This document shows, one piece after another, positions 9,586-18,841 of a stretch of 52,897 nt of DNA; the stretch's first letter is position 1; each line of letters starts with the position of its first letter. The DNA comes from Acidimicrobiaceae bacterium. Its GTDB lineage: Bacteria > Actinomycetota > Acidimicrobiia > Acidimicrobiales > Poriferisodalaceae. A program made the position numbers and the translations under genes. The notes below the pieces were generated by a model. That model did not search any database, had not been told where the DNA came from, and worked only from the letters and a program-made list of their open reading frames with translations. Location of the stretch: positions 70,949 through 123,845 of the forward strand of contig PBMG01000002.1 of assembly GCA_002722565.1 (NCBI GenBank), read 5' to 3'.

Positions 9586-10143
9586 ATGAGCCTTAACAAG
9601 CGAAATTTCACCCGCGCAATATACGTTTTTGACGCTGTTGTACAACGAGTACCGCACGACAAATGGGATAACCAGTCACCCTGCGATGACTGGACCGCCA
9701 GGGACGTACTTCGTCACCAATGTGGTGTTCTACAAGCCATGGCAGCAACTCTAAAAAGCGGAGAAACAGTGCCTCCCCAGTCAATAGATTCGGCTGAAAC
9801 CCCTATTGCAGTCTGGGCAGAAACGCGCGATAGCGTTTTGGCCGAACTCGACGAACCCGAGATTCTGGACCGCGAAGGTAAGTTCTGGTTCGGTCCAATG
9901 TCGGTGGACCAATGGATACAGGTAGTTCAGTGGGACCCAATCACCCATGCTTGGGATATATCAAAAGCTGCAGGAATCGAATCCCATATTCCTGATGATT
10001 TAGCTTCCGTTAGTCACGAAGTGATTTCGGGGATGCGTGAAACTCTCCACAAGTGGGGGTTAGTTGCCGATCAAGTCGAAATAGCCGAGAACGCGAGTGC
10101 AGCAGAAAAATTTTTGGCGCTTACAGGACGAGACCCGCGTTGA
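9586..10143 (+). CDS. TIGR03086-like DinB/mycothiol-dependent metalloenzyme family protein
   Basis: This 185-residue helical protein matches the actinobacterial TIGR03083/TIGR03086 group, related to maleylpyruvate isomerase and DinB. The hallmark SPCDDWTARDVLRHQ segment lies near residue 31 and a THAWDISKAAG segment near 125, placing candidate metal-binding histidines. Some relatives use mycothiol as cofactor and many are uncharacterised. The gene lies between a glyoxalase-like gene and a PhyH dioxygenase whose frame begins at its stop codon, so translational coupling is likely. A second family member lies at 33015-33755. Confidence 0.8.
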   Translation: MSLNKRNFTRAIYVFDAVVQRVPHDKWDNQSPCDDWTARDVLRHQCGVLQAMAATLKSGETVPPQSIDSAETPIAVWAETRDSVLAELDEPEILDREGKFWFGPMSVDQWIQVVQWDPITHAWDISKAAGIESHIPDDLASVSHEVISGMRETLHKWGLVADQVEIAENASAAEKFLALTGRDPR

Positions 10144-11204
10144 TAACACCGGTGTCAGAAACACCCAAAGCACGACTCCTCGAACCATCCACCGCCAAGA
10201 TCGACAACCCACCACTAACTACGCAGCAAATCCAACAGTGGCGCAATGAAGGATTTGCTCTGGTGGACGGCCTCATCCCAATCGATCTTGTCGACCGGTT
10301 GCTCGCAGATGCCGCAGAGATCTTCCCTAATGTTGGATCCAACGAAGCCGCAGCTATCAACGACTTCGGCGAAGGAATGACATTTCCTAGCCAGAGCGAA
10401 CACTTCAACAACTTGACCCTGCATCCGAGACTTTTAGAAGCTTCATCGCAGTTACTAAACGCTCCCACACCAGCCCTCAGGCTCACACAATCTGACCTTT
10501 GGCCGAAATACAGCAGCGCGCTCAACGACGATGCCTTCGACAACCAGGACCAACGCATACACATGGACTATCCGAATCACACCCTCACTCATCCCTCCAA
10601 ATGGGAAGAGCCCGAGGCAGTGGAGATAATCGTGTATCTGTCTGACCAAACACAGGTCGGGGGCTCGACAGCCGTAGTGCCCCGAATCGGATCCGATGAT
10701 GAGGCATACATGCCACCTCTGGTTCATTCAACTGGTATCGGTGATATCCCCTGGATCAACAACCGATCACAGGCCGAAGATTGGTTCTATCGAAACAAAC
10801 CCGAGGTGGCCGAACTTAGGGAGCGCCTATACCAACGAGAGAAGTACACCCAGTACCGGAAGGGCTCAGCTCTCTTCTACCGCCACGATGTTTGGCATAG
10901 GGGCACACCGCTGAACAAAGGCACGGTGCGCTTCGCTCAGAATTTGACTTTCCGCAAGGCCGAAGCACCTTGGATCAACACGCTTCACCCTGGATGGGCT
11001 TGGGCTATGTATAAACCTGACCAACGAATGGAACGTCTGATAGCAAAGCTAAGCCCAGAGCAGCGTTCGGTTCTTGGCTTTCCCGCTCCAGGTGACTCAT
11101 ATTGGGACCGACAAAAGGTCGACGCTGTTGAAGCAAGGTACGGAGCCTTTGGTTTTGATGCCACCCCATATCGTGAACAGTTGTCCTGGACGGGTCTCTA
11201 CTAG
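10140..11204 (+). CDS. Phytanoyl-CoA dioxygenase (PhyH) family Fe(II)/2-oxoglutarate oxygenase
   Basis: This protein of about 354 residues has the PhyH double-stranded beta-helix. Numbered from TTG 10140, the iron ligands are His141 and Asp143 (HMD) and the distal His253 (VWHRGTP), with Arg near residue 263 (TVRFAQN) as likely 2-oxoglutarate binder. It should hydroxylate an organic substrate with O2 and 2-oxoglutarate; the substrate is not known. The frame is open from 10053, but TTG 10140 overlaps the stop of the previous gene (TTGA) and fits coupling; GTG 10152 is an alternative. It is the last of three same-strand genes with VOC and DinB-like products. Confidence 0.83.
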   Translation: MITPVSETPKARLLEPSTAKIDNPPLTTQQIQQWRNEGFALVDGLIPIDLVDRLLADAAEIFPNVGSNEAAAINDFGEGMTFPSQSEHFNNLTLHPRLLEASSQLLNAPTPALRLTQSDLWPKYSSALNDDAFDNQDQRIHMDYPNHTLTHPSKWEEPEAVEIIVYLSDQTQVGGSTAVVPRIGSDDEAYMPPLVHSTGIGDIPWINNRSQAEDWFYRNKPEVAELRERLYQREKYTQYRKGSALFYRHDVWHRGTPLNKGTVRFAQNLTFRKAEAPWINTLHPGWAWAMYKPDQRMERLIAKLSPEQRSVLGFPAPGDSYWDRQKVDAVEARYGAFGFDATPYREQLSWTGLY

Positions 11205-11306
11205 CCCTCAGCTACTCATAGTCCTCTCTGGCCGGTTTGGAGTCGCCCTTGTGCCTTTGCTTGCATCTCTCCGGAAAGTACTTATTTTCAGCGCTATGGT
11301 CGCTAT

Positions 11307-12182
11307 ATGCACGACGAGATTTTGAGGTGGCAAATTGGGGATGTCACCATAACTTCTGTCCCGGAATCATCTGATCCCACTTCTCCAAAGTTCATGTTCT
11401 CTTCCATAGATAAGGATGGGGTGTTGCAATTACGCAGCGAGTCTCCATGGTTAGCTCCATTTGTTGGAGACAAAGGACACCTGCTGCAAAAAATTCACTG
11501 CTGCGTGATTGACACAGGAGACGAACGCATTGCGGTAGACACTTGCGTCGGCAACGATAAGGAGCGAGGTAATCCTCTTTGGCACGAGCAGCAAGGGCCA
11601 TTTCTTGAACTGCTCGCTAATTCCGGCTATTCCACAGAGTCAATTACCCATGTCATCTGTACGCATCTACATGTCGATCATGTGGGGTGGAACACTCGAC
11701 TGGTTGACGGTCAATGGGTACCAACGTTCCCAAATGCGGAGTACCTATTTGTTGGCACAGAGTTTGATCATTGGTCCACCACTGAGGATCTTTTTGGTGA
11801 CCCTGTATTCGAAGACTCGGTGGCACCTATCCAAGAATCTGGCTTGGCTAGCCTCGTGAAACCCGATCACGCGATCGGCAAGTTTGTGTGCTTCGAATCG
11901 ACCCCCGGTCACACCCCTGGTCACGTGAGTGTGCGGATCGAGTCCCAAGGGGAGAAAGCTATTATTACTGGCGATATGGCTCACAGCCCTATCCAGATAG
12001 CAAGACCTGAGTTGAGTTCCAGTTTCGACACCGATCCCGATTTAGCTCGCGAAACCCGCCATGAGGCGTTTACTCGATGGGCCGACGGCGAAACCTTAAT
12101 TATCGGCACCCACTTCGGTACGCCTACTGCTGGGACCATGCATGTTGACGGTGACAGCTACCGGCTTGATACGGACCTTTAA
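11307..12182 (+). CDS. Metallo-beta-lactamase-fold hydrolase
   Basis: This 291-residue MBL-fold protein has the dinuclear zinc motif HLHVDH (His120, His122, Asp124, His125). Further ligands follow in TPGHTPGHVSV and GDMAHSP, and there is a terminal GTHFGTP. The layout resembles quorum-quenching lactonase-like and other general MBL hydrolases. The substrate is unknown. It is cytoplasmic by sequence, with ATG start at 11307 about 100 bases after the PhyH gene. It converges with an enoyl-CoA hydratase/isomerase gene, leaving only 24 bases between stops. Confidence 0.9.
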   Translation: MHDEILRWQIGDVTITSVPESSDPTSPKFMFSSIDKDGVLQLRSESPWLAPFVGDKGHLLQKIHCCVIDTGDERIAVDTCVGNDKERGNPLWHEQQGPFLELLANSGYSTESITHVICTHLHVDHVGWNTRLVDGQWVPTFPNAEYLFVGTEFDHWSTTEDLFGDPVFEDSVAPIQESGLASLVKPDHAIGKFVCFESTPGHTPGHVSVRIESQGEKAIITGDMAHSPIQIARPELSSSFDTDPDLARETRHEAFTRWADGETLIIGTHFGTPTAGTMHVDGDSYRLDTDL

Positions 12183-12206
12183 CCACCTAAGGACACTAGG
12201 AACCTT

Positions 12207-12950
12207 CTAGCTAAACCTTGGTGGGTGAGGGTATTCGTCGTTGTTGGCAAGCATGTGCGCTGGCCCATCTACCTTGTTGATAGCTGCTTCTGGACCCCAA
12301 ATGTGTTCCTTCATCCATCCGAAGACTTTTCTGTTACCTCCGAATCGCGATAACTCTTCGCCCCGTTCAATTGCCTTGTCAGTGACTTCGTCCTCTTGCG
12401 CTAGTTCTTGAACGAACCCAGCGGAGAAAGCTGCCTCACCTGTCCAGCGTTTCGCAAACTGAACGGTCTCGTAGAAGGCATGACGTGGAAGTTTGTGGTG
12501 GAAAAGTGCTAGCTCTGGTTCAGGAATTGCCATACCAATTTCGACCTCGTTGGCGCACATCATTCCTCTGTCTTGGCGCATCACTCGCTGATCGTGACAC
12601 AACGCCCACATAAACCCTGCCCCGAAAGCATGTCCGTTGACTGCGGCGATAGTGGGCATCGGAAAAGTAATAAGACGAGCGAACAACTTCATGGCCTCAT
12701 CACCAAAAACCTTTCGATCCCCTCCTTGGTGCTCACCCTTGCTCGTAATCCATTCAAGGTCGAGACCATTAGAGAAGAACTTTGGGTCTGAAGAAGCAGT
12801 GACAAGCGCCTGAGGACCGTCGGTTTGCTCAACTTCATCTAATGCCACATTCATTTCTCTTACCATGCTGGTAGTCCACCGATTTTCGCCATTATTCAAA
12901 GTGAGGACGCTGACGTGGCCGTGTTGTTCGAGGGTTATGTATTCGCTCAT
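12207..12950 (-). CDS. Enoyl-CoA hydratase/isomerase family, resembling delta3-delta2-enoyl-CoA isomerase
   Basis: This 247-residue crotonase-fold protein has the oxyanion-hole segments FFSNGLDL (about residues 58-65) and NGHAFGAGFM (105-114). ALCHDQRVMRQDRG followed by NEVEIGMAIP resembles the eukaryotic-type enoyl-CoA isomerase branch, where a glutamate in this region acts as base (Glu135 or Glu137 here). The likely role is shifting a double bond during beta-oxidation of unsaturated acyl-CoA; a hydratase role is the alternative. The frame is open to 13016, but ATG 12950 has GAAGGA just upstream and starts the fold. It is divergent from the phosphodiesterase gene, with starts 49 bases apart. 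Confidence 0.83.
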   Translation of the reverse strand: MSEYITLEQHGHVSVLTLNNGENRWTTSMVREMNVALDEVEQTDGPQALVTASSDPKFFSNGLDLEWITSKGEHQGGDRKVFGDEAMKLFARLITFPMPTIAAVNGHAFGAGFMWALCHDQRVMRQDRGMMCANEVEIGMAIPEPELALFHHKLPRHAFYETVQFAKRWTGEAAFSAGFVQELAQEDEVTDKAIERGEELSRFGGNRKVFGWMKEHIWGPEAAINKVDGPAHMLANNDEYPHPPRFS

Positions 12951-12999
12951 TCCTTCACGGTAGACCGACGATCGCCGTCGCGTCGCATACGGTGAAGAT

Positions 13000-14076
13000 A
13001 TGCGTGTTGTCTTCACCGTTCTTGACGCCTTTCCTCATTCGGCTATTAATGCCCAGATGACCCCAAATTTGTGGGAACAGGCGACAACAGGGACGATGTC
13101 ACCTAACGGTGGTGAGTCGCTGATGCTTTCCGTCACCTACTCCAATCACGCTGCTTTTATGACCGGGCTCCCACCGACAGAAACCGGCCACTGGGGTAAC
13201 TGGGCGTGGGTTGATAACAAGTTTACGAAAACTTATGACAGCGGACCTCAGGGTCGCACCTTGTTCGATGATTGCAAAGCAGCGGATCTAAAGTCTGTTG
13301 CTGTGGTCGGAGACCACAAATTACTGGCAACGATGGGTGCCTTGGAAGCTGCTACGTCTTGGCCGCCGGCAGGGACTCCCCCAGAAGGAACACCTCTAGA
13401 TGCTTACGGCTACCCCAAGGATGAGGCTGTAATAGCAGCAGCTGAAAAAGCTGACTTAGACGCGGATTTCGTACTCTTCCACCTAAATGAGCCGGACACA
13501 TCTATGCACATGTATGGACCAGACTCTGACGAGGCGATTCGCCAATATCGCCACAGTGACATTTCTTACGGTGCACTTGTGGACCTCTTGCGTCCGCTCT
13601 GGAACGAGACAGTACTCATCACGGTGAGCGATCATTGCCAAGAACCAACCGACCACCCCGAGTGCGTCAATCTTCGAGACCATGCCAAAGAAGCCGGATG
13701 GCCGGTTCAGATAAGAAACGATGGAACGGGAGCAATCGTCATCGCCTCGGATGAGACCTCTCAGCAAGAATTTGCGAAACTTCATGGAGAGATTTCGAAG
13801 CTAGAAGGAATAGAGGGTGGTGTTTGGGCAGCTCCGAACGTTTATTTGGTGTGGACCGAACCTCATCGAATGTTCGGTCGCGGAGAACCACTGGCCAAGG
13901 GGAACCACGGAAGCCCCCGATGCACCCAGCAGGTTGCCATCGTTTCAGGCGGACATCCCGCCGCCCACACTTTGGGCGCTTCCATACAGACCGACCGACC
14001 TGGAACCCTGACATGGGCACCCAAAATCAGAGATCTACTTCAGATCGCTTCAAAATTTGACAACGAGCTAAATTAG
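13000..14076 (+). CDS. Type I phosphodiesterase/nucleotide pyrophosphatase family (alkaline phosphatase superfamily)
   Basis: This 358-residue protein begins with the metal-binding strand VVFTVLDAFP (Asp9). The nucleophile region is VTYSNHAAFMTGLPP, with Thr46 at the catalytic position by comparison with TxPNH motifs. It continues with further metal-site segments SDHCQEPTDH and KGNHGS. The family hydrolyses phosphodiester, pyrophosphate or phosphonate bonds. No signal peptide is visible, so it is probably cytoplasmic. The substrate is unknown. Its stop shares the four bases 14073-14076 with the stop of the converging acyl-CoA dehydrogenase. Confidence 0.85.
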   Translation: MRVVFTVLDAFPHSAINAQMTPNLWEQATTGTMSPNGGESLMLSVTYSNHAAFMTGLPPTETGHWGNWAWVDNKFTKTYDSGPQGRTLFDDCKAADLKSVAVVGDHKLLATMGALEAATSWPPAGTPPEGTPLDAYGYPKDEAVIAAAEKADLDADFVLFHLNEPDTSMHMYGPDSDEAIRQYRHSDISYGALVDLLRPLWNETVLITVSDHCQEPTDHPECVNLRDHAKEAGWPVQIRNDGTGAIVIASDETSQQEFAKLHGEISKLEGIEGGVWAAPNVYLVWTEPHRMFGRGEPLAKGNHGSPRCTQQVAIVSGGHPAAHTLGASIQTDRPGTLTWAPKIRDLLQIASKFDNELN

Positions 14077-15299
14077 CTTCGAGGAACTTCTATCCAAGGC
14101 ACGTCCTTGTCTATTCGAGGTTCACCGGGCAGACCAAGAACTTGTTCCCCGAGTATGTTCCTCATAATTTCCGACGTTCCGCCTTCAATAGAGTTAGCCC
14201 TCACCCGTAAGAAACCGTGCTGAACTCCACTCTCAGAGCCATCAACTGACAAGTCCTCGGGCCGACGAAACGTGTAGTCATAGTTGATCTGGCCTGCCAT
14301 TCCCATCATGTCGACGGCTGCTGTCAGGATGTCTTGGTTCAATTCAGCAAAAGCAAGCTTAGCTATCGACATTTCTGGTCCTGGGTTTCCCTTTCGGCGG
14401 TTCTGTCCTGCCCGAATATTTGTTAAACGCTGAGTTTCCGCGCGCACGTAAAGGTGCATGATGCGATCAAGATCAACGCTGTTACGCATAGTTTCAGGGG
14501 TCTCTCGCCACATCTTTGTCAAGATCGACACAGGGCCGGACCCCGCTTTGGGTGGTCCGCCACCGCTTCCCGCACCAATTGCGTTTCTCTCATTCATCAG
14601 CGTTGTGAGCGAGACGCGCCATCCGTCCCCTACATCTCCGATGCGGTCGGAATCTGGTATCTGCACATCAGTCAGGAAAACTTCGTTGAACTCTGCTTCA
14701 CCTGTGATCTGTCGCAACGGCTGCACGTCAACTCCAGGGCTTTTCATGTCGACGGCGAAATAGGTCATTCCCCGATGCTTTGGCATATCTGGGTCGGTTC
14801 GCGTAACCAACATTCCCCAGTCTCCCAAATGCGCCATTGTGTTCCAGACTTTTTGGCCATTAACGATCCAAGAATCGCCATCTTCGATAGCACGCGTCGC
14901 CAACCCCGCAAAGTCACTACCAGCTCCAGGTTCGCTGAACAGTTGACACCATCTTTCCTCACCCGTGAACATTGGACGTAAGAACCGGTTCTTAGAGTCA
15001 TCACTTCCGTGAGTGTGGATGGTTGGACCCGCGAGATGCATAAAGAACATCGCTGGTTTCATCGGCGAGGCTCCCGCTTCACGCAGCCGAAGCTCAACCT
15101 GTTTTTGTAAACCAGGATTTACGCCAAGACCACCGTGACCTTCATCGAAATAAACCCACGCCAAGCCGTGGTCAAACTGGGCGCCACGAAAATCTTCGTA
15201 ACTCATTTCTTTGGGGTCATTTTCAGAGAGCAACGCGTCGATCGCGGAACTGACTTGTGTCTCTTCTGGGTTACTACTTGCGGTGGCTGTATCTGACAT
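14073..15299 (-). CDS. Acyl-CoA dehydrogenase (FadE-like)
   Basis: This 408-residue flavoprotein has the standard three-part ACAD fold. It shows the FAD-binding segment WCQLFSEPGAGSD with NGQKVWNT following, a middle beta domain, and a C-terminal IEGGTSEIMRNILGEQVLGLP signature. The N-terminal helical part is a little short and rich in Ser/Thr/Glu. The enzyme would desaturate an acyl-CoA at the alpha-beta position and pass electrons to electron-transfer flavoprotein. It lies downstream of the crotonase and CoA-transferase genes on the same strand (72-base gap), suggesting one catabolic unit. Confidence 0.9.
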   Translation of the reverse strand: MSDTATASSNPEETQVSSAIDALLSENDPKEMSYEDFRGAQFDHGLAWVYFDEGHGGLGVNPGLQKQVELRLREAGASPMKPAMFFMHLAGPTIHTHGSDDSKNRFLRPMFTGEERWCQLFSEPGAGSDFAGLATRAIEDGDSWIVNGQKVWNTMAHLGDWGMLVTRTDPDMPKHRGMTYFAVDMKSPGVDVQPLRQITGEAEFNEVFLTDVQIPDSDRIGDVGDGWRVSLTTLMNERNAIGAGSGGGPPKAGSGPVSILTKMWRETPETMRNSVDLDRIMHLYVRAETQRLTNIRAGQNRRKGNPGPEMSIAKLAFAELNQDILTAAVDMMGMAGQINYDYTFRRPEDLSVDGSESGVQHGFLRVRANSIEGGTSEIMRNILGEQVLGLPGEPRIDKDVPWIEVPRS

Positions 15300-15370
15300 A
15301 TGGACAGTCTTGCTAACGAACCATGGTTAGGACAAGCCGACAGGCAGTTGATTTAGAAAAAGGTTGATAC

Positions 15371-16186
15371 CTAGTTCCTCCGCCCGTCGAATTCGGGTTC
15401 ACGTTTTTCAAGAAATGCTTGGGCTCCTTCTTGCATATTTCGAGGTATGAGCACAGCCTGGTGTTCCATCTCCGTGGTTAGCTGATCAGCGAATGTGTTG
15501 GTTGAGGCGGCGTCGATTGACTGGCGGATTCTCAACATTGCTTCAGGACTAGTTCGTTTCAACACAGAGGTTGCTGCTTGAACCTCGTCATCGAGCTGGT
15601 CGTCATCAACGCATTTCCAAATAAGACCCCAGTCGGCTGCCTGCTCTGCAGAAATTCTTTCACCCAACATGGCCATTCCCATTGCCCGAGCTCGTCCCGC
15701 CCGTCGAGGCAAGCTCCAAGTTGACCCCATGTCAGGCACAATCCCGAGCCGGGGGCCGAACGTAGCGACGAAGAAGGTAGAGCTGACTGCTATTTGTAGG
15801 TCACAAGCAAGGGCTATGCCGAGACCTCCACCAGCCGCCACTCCGTTTACTCGAGCGATAGTCGGCACTGGACACTGGTGCAAGGAGCGCAGAGCTGGGT
15901 TAAAAAAATCGGTTTCGGAGAAGGCAGGCGTCACGTTCGCTATATCGCTATCTGAGTCAGCAGCATTGTTCAGATCAGCTCCGGAACAAAAACCTCGGCC
16001 CGCTCCGGTTATAACCGCGACTCTTACATTTGCATCTGTTTCTATCGTTGATAACGCGCTGCTGAGGTCCTGCATTAGATCATCGTTCATTGAATTCAGG
16101 GTCTCGGGGCGGTCAAGAGTCACCGTCGCGACTCCTTCTTCAAGGCAAAAGCGCACAGTGCCGTTAGGCATGGTTGATTCAGTCAT
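15371..16186 (-). CDS. Enoyl-CoA hydratase/isomerase (PaaG-like)
   Basis: This 271-residue crotonase-fold protein has oxyanion-hole segments GFCSGADL and NGVAAGGGLGIALACDL, followed by LGIVPDMGSTWSLPR. An aspartate in this last segment, rather than glutamate, is the pattern of PaaG-type 1,2-epoxyphenylacetyl-CoA isomerases, so an isomerase or ring-opening role is possible, but family-level annotation is safer. The gene lies 14 bases after the class III CoA-transferase and upstream of an acyl-CoA dehydrogenase on the same strand. That gives the steps of acid activation, hydration or isomerisation, and dehydrogenation. Confidence 0.88.
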   Translation of the reverse strand: MTESTMPNGTVRFCLEEGVATVTLDRPETLNSMNDDLMQDLSSALSTIETDANVRVAVITGAGRGFCSGADLNNAADSDSDIANVTPAFSETDFFNPALRSLHQCPVPTIARVNGVAAGGGLGIALACDLQIAVSSTFFVATFGPRLGIVPDMGSTWSLPRRAGRARAMGMAMLGERISAEQAADWGLIWKCVDDDQLDDEVQAATSVLKRTSPEAMLRIRQSIDAASTNTFADQLTTEMEHQAVLIPRNMQEGAQAFLEKREPEFDGRRN

Positions 16187-16200
16187 GGCCTAAAACTAGG

Positions 16201-17514
16201 TCAATCTCGAGGAGGTCGTCTATACAAGACCCCTTCTTCCTCTAGTGCCGCAACTGATTCTGAGTCCATTCCGAGCAGATCCCCAAGCACCGAATTGTTA
16301 TGTTCACCTACTTCGGCCGCGACCAGCTCAGGCAACTCTGGTGCATCCGAGAATCGAAGTGGGAAACCCGGTATCAACATTGAGCCAGCTAGAGGGTCAG
16401 TTACTTCGCGAACAGTTCCTCTTTCAAGGAAGTGAGGGTGGGTATCTGCAAGTTTGACTGGCTCTACAACCGGACCACACGGGACCCTGTGCTGCTCAAG
16501 AACGGCGATTACGTCGCGATCGCTTTCGAAGGTACTCATCCAGTCTTCAATAATTTCAGTGAGATCATCACGGTGTTCTAGACGAGTTCGATTGTTCTGA
16601 AATCTGGGATCGTTTCCGAGGTCGGGACTGCCTAAGGCCGCCCATAAGTGCTTGATCTGATTCTCAAGCGCGAAAACGACAACCCAACCCTCGGGACCTT
16701 TGAAGATTCCTGCTGGGCTAGCGGGCGCGTAATGGCGACCAGTACGCATACCCAATGCCTCGCCACCAGACAAAGAGGGGCCCGACACTGCTGTTTCTTG
16801 CATGTGGTACATCGCATCGACCATTCCAATATCTAGGTGAGAACCTTCACCTGTCCTATCGCGTCGATACAGGGCATACCCAAGAGCAGCGAACGCGTGA
16901 ACACCCGTTGAAGTATCTGCGATTCCCGCGCCAATCAACATCGGCGGCCCATCTGCCTCACCCGTCATATGCATCAAGCCCGAATAAGCTTGAGCGATAA
17001 AGTCGAAAGCCGTTTTCTCTGACAACGGTCCGGTCTGTCCAAAACCTGAGATTGAAGCCATGATGATCTGCGGATTCAACTCTCTTAGTCTCGAGTAGCC
17101 GAGACCACGTCGCTCCATGACCCCAGGGCTATAGTTCTCGACAACAATATCGACTTTGGGGATGAGGTCTTCGATAAGAGATATCCCTTCGGGTCTAGTC
17201 AAATCAACGGACAGGCTGCGTTTTCCACGATTTTGTTGGACGTGATATGCAGAGCGACCATTTCGTCTCGGTGGACTCGGCCGAACCGGATCACCATATG
17301 GTGGATATTCGACTTTAATAACGTCGGCACCCATCTCGACTAACAGTCTCGTACATGAAGGCCCCGCAAGGTATTGAGTGAAATCTAATACCGTTACACC
17401 CTCTAAATACGGTGTGACTCCGGGTTGATGTGTTTGCTCAGATTGATCCACGCGTTGAGCGTAGATGCCAAGCCAATGCCGATGTATCGAAACCTTTGAC
17501 AAACCTCTCGGCAT
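16201..17514 (-). CDS. CaiB/BaiF class III CoA-transferase
   Basis: This protein of up to 437 residues has the family's first strand LEGVTVLDFTQYLAGP, KRSLSVDL, VENYSPGVMERRGLGY and SGFGQTGP. The catalytic aspartate lies in GAGIADTSTG (Asp200), the residue that forms the acyl anhydride and CoA thioester intermediates. It would move CoA between carboxylic acids, such as from succinyl-CoA to the pathway acid. The first 30 or so residues are atypical and ATG 17514 has no good ribosome site; GTG 17451 is an alternative start. It probably leads a minus-strand operon with the crotonase and acyl-CoA dehydrogenase. Confidence 0.88.
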   Translation of the reverse strand: MPRGLSKVSIHRHWLGIYAQRVDQSEQTHQPGVTPYLEGVTVLDFTQYLAGPSCTRLLVEMGADVIKVEYPPYGDPVRPSPPRRNGRSAYHVQQNRGKRSLSVDLTRPEGISLIEDLIPKVDIVVENYSPGVMERRGLGYSRLRELNPQIIMASISGFGQTGPLSEKTAFDFIAQAYSGLMHMTGEADGPPMLIGAGIADTSTGVHAFAALGYALYRRDRTGEGSHLDIGMVDAMYHMQETAVSGPSLSGGEALGMRTGRHYAPASPAGIFKGPEGWVVVFALENQIKHLWAALGSPDLGNDPRFQNNRTRLEHRDDLTEIIEDWMSTFESDRDVIAVLEQHRVPCGPVVEPVKLADTHPHFLERGTVREVTDPLAGSMLIPGFPLRFSDAPELPELVAAEVGEHNNSVLGDLLGMDSESVAALEEEGVLYRRPPRD

Positions 17515-17553
17515 GCCACTACTTCGCGTCGACTTATCTTTACTCTGGGTTAA

Positions 17554-18480
17554 GTGGCGCCAAACCGTTCAAGGCTACTCGTACTAATCGTCGGCCTTCT
17601 TCTGGCTGTCGCCGCGCTAGTTCAAGCCGTTGGCGGCGACTCTTCAGATCCAATCGACGGTGAGGCCACGTCGTCTTCGTCCCCCAATGACGAATCAGCG
17701 TCGGGCAAGACACCTACATCGGTCCCGCCAACTACCGCTACCTCAACCACAGTTACTACCTCCCCTTCACCCTCCACAACCACTATCTCTGTCCAAAGAC
17801 CAGTGTCTGTAGCCCCAATAGCTGGCGGTGCTACAAGAATCACCGGATATGGCTCCAACGTCGTAGACATGGTTGGCAAGTGGTCCAACTATCGAACCAT
17901 CATCTATAGAAGTCCCGGCGCGGGGACCGAACTACGTATCGAACTCCAGGACAATGACCAGGTCCCGGTTCTCTCCTTGGGCTACCCCGGACAGAGCGCT
18001 CCAATCGAAGGTCTGCGATTTCTTAGCGAAGTCACACAAGACATTCAGTCAATAGCTGTAACGGCGGCGGCTGATTGGGAGATGGTTCTCCTCCCTGACG
18101 CGTTTCTTTGGAATCAACAAATCGATGCAGGGAATCTTCAACAGGCCGGGGAGTTCATGATTTTTTCCTCGAACGGCCTCAATTTCGTGGGCTCTGAACA
18201 AAATCCGGTAGCGCAGGGCATTGGTGACCTAAGGGTTTACAACGCCTGTCATGCACCTTGTAGCGAGGAGGCCATCAGGTGGGTTTTCGAACTCGGCCCA
18301 GATTGCTCGAACACCCCGAGTCTGTCGATCCGAGAGGTTGGAAGTGATCTCTTCCAACGAACCATGAGCCCCACTAAATCCGAATCAGATAAAAAGATCA
18401 TGGAAGTTACATTGAAAAACTACGATTGGCTCGAGGTGCTAACGCCCTGTCGATGGTCGGCGACACCAACCAGCAACTAG
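17554..18480 (+). CDS. Secreted or membrane-anchored protein with Ser/Thr/Pro-rich linker, function unknown
   Basis: I do not recognise this 308-residue protein. It starts (GTG) with a basic stretch and a hydrophobic segment (LLVLIVGLLLAVAALVQAV), which is a signal peptide or anchor. A low-complexity linker rich in Ser, Thr and Pro follows over residues 35-80. The rest looks like a folded beta-rich domain with four cysteines in the last third (NACHAPCSEE, GPDCSN, LTPCRW) that could form disulfides. This layout is common for exported actinobacterial proteins. It is divergent from the CoA-transferase gene, with 39 bases between starts, and converges with infA. Confidence 0.72.
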   Translation: MAPNRSRLLVLIVGLLLAVAALVQAVGGDSSDPIDGEATSSSSPNDESASGKTPTSVPPTTATSTTVTTSPSPSTTTISVQRPVSVAPIAGGATRITGYGSNVVDMVGKWSNYRTIIYRSPGAGTELRIELQDNDQVPVLSLGYPGQSAPIEGLRFLSEVTQDIQSIAVTAAADWEMVLLPDAFLWNQQIDAGNLQQAGEFMIFSSNGLNFVGSEQNPVAQGIGDLRVYNACHAPCSEEAIRWVFELGPDCSNTPSLSIREVGSDLFQRTMSPTKSESDKKIMEVTLKNYDWLEVLTPCRWSATPTSN

Positions 18481-18497
18481 CTCTACCTGAGTTAGGT

Positions 18498-18722
18498 CTA
18501 CTTATACCGATAAGTGATTCGCCCTCGGGTGAGGTCGTAAGCAGATACTTCAACTTGAACACGGTCTCCAGGAAGAATGCGGATGTGGTGCTTGCGCATT
18601 TTGCCGCTTAGGTGACCAAGAACTTCATGGCCATTATCTAACTCGATGCGGAAGTGACCGCCTTTAAGCGCTTCAACTGTCTTCCCCTCGAGGAGGATGG
18701 CGTCGTCCTTCTGTTTCGGCAA
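18498..18722 (-). CDS. infA: Translation initiation factor IF-1
   Basis: This 74-residue S1/OB-fold protein carries the IF-1 signature almost intact: [20 protein letters not shown], then [17 protein letters not shown], ending [10 protein letters not shown]-1 binds the A site of the 30S subunit during initiation. The start codon is TTG at 18722, supported by a GAAGGGAA site seven or so bases upstream; no ATG lies in a usable place. The usual place for infA is in the ribosomal protein cluster next to rpmJ and rpsM. Here it stands alone between a secreted protein and a deacylase gene, so it is either relocated or a second copy. Confidence 0.95.
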   Translation of the reverse strand: MPKQKDDAILLEGKTVEALKGGHFRIELDNGHEVLGHLSGKMRKHHIRILPGDRVQVEVSAYDLTRGRITYRYK

Positions 18723-18841
18723 ACCAATTTCCCTTCAATAGCTCTCTCAACAGTCTACCGGAGCAACTTAACGCGCCAAGAAATCAGCAAGCGTGCTCGA
18801 ATCGAACTATTTTGGACTTATTCCACTCAAGGGGAACCAAA

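Noticed and set aside
12183-12230. Weak hairpin CCACCTAAGG / CCTTGGTGG between converging genes
   Set aside because: The arms pair only with a bulge, and there is no T-run, so it is not called as a terminator.
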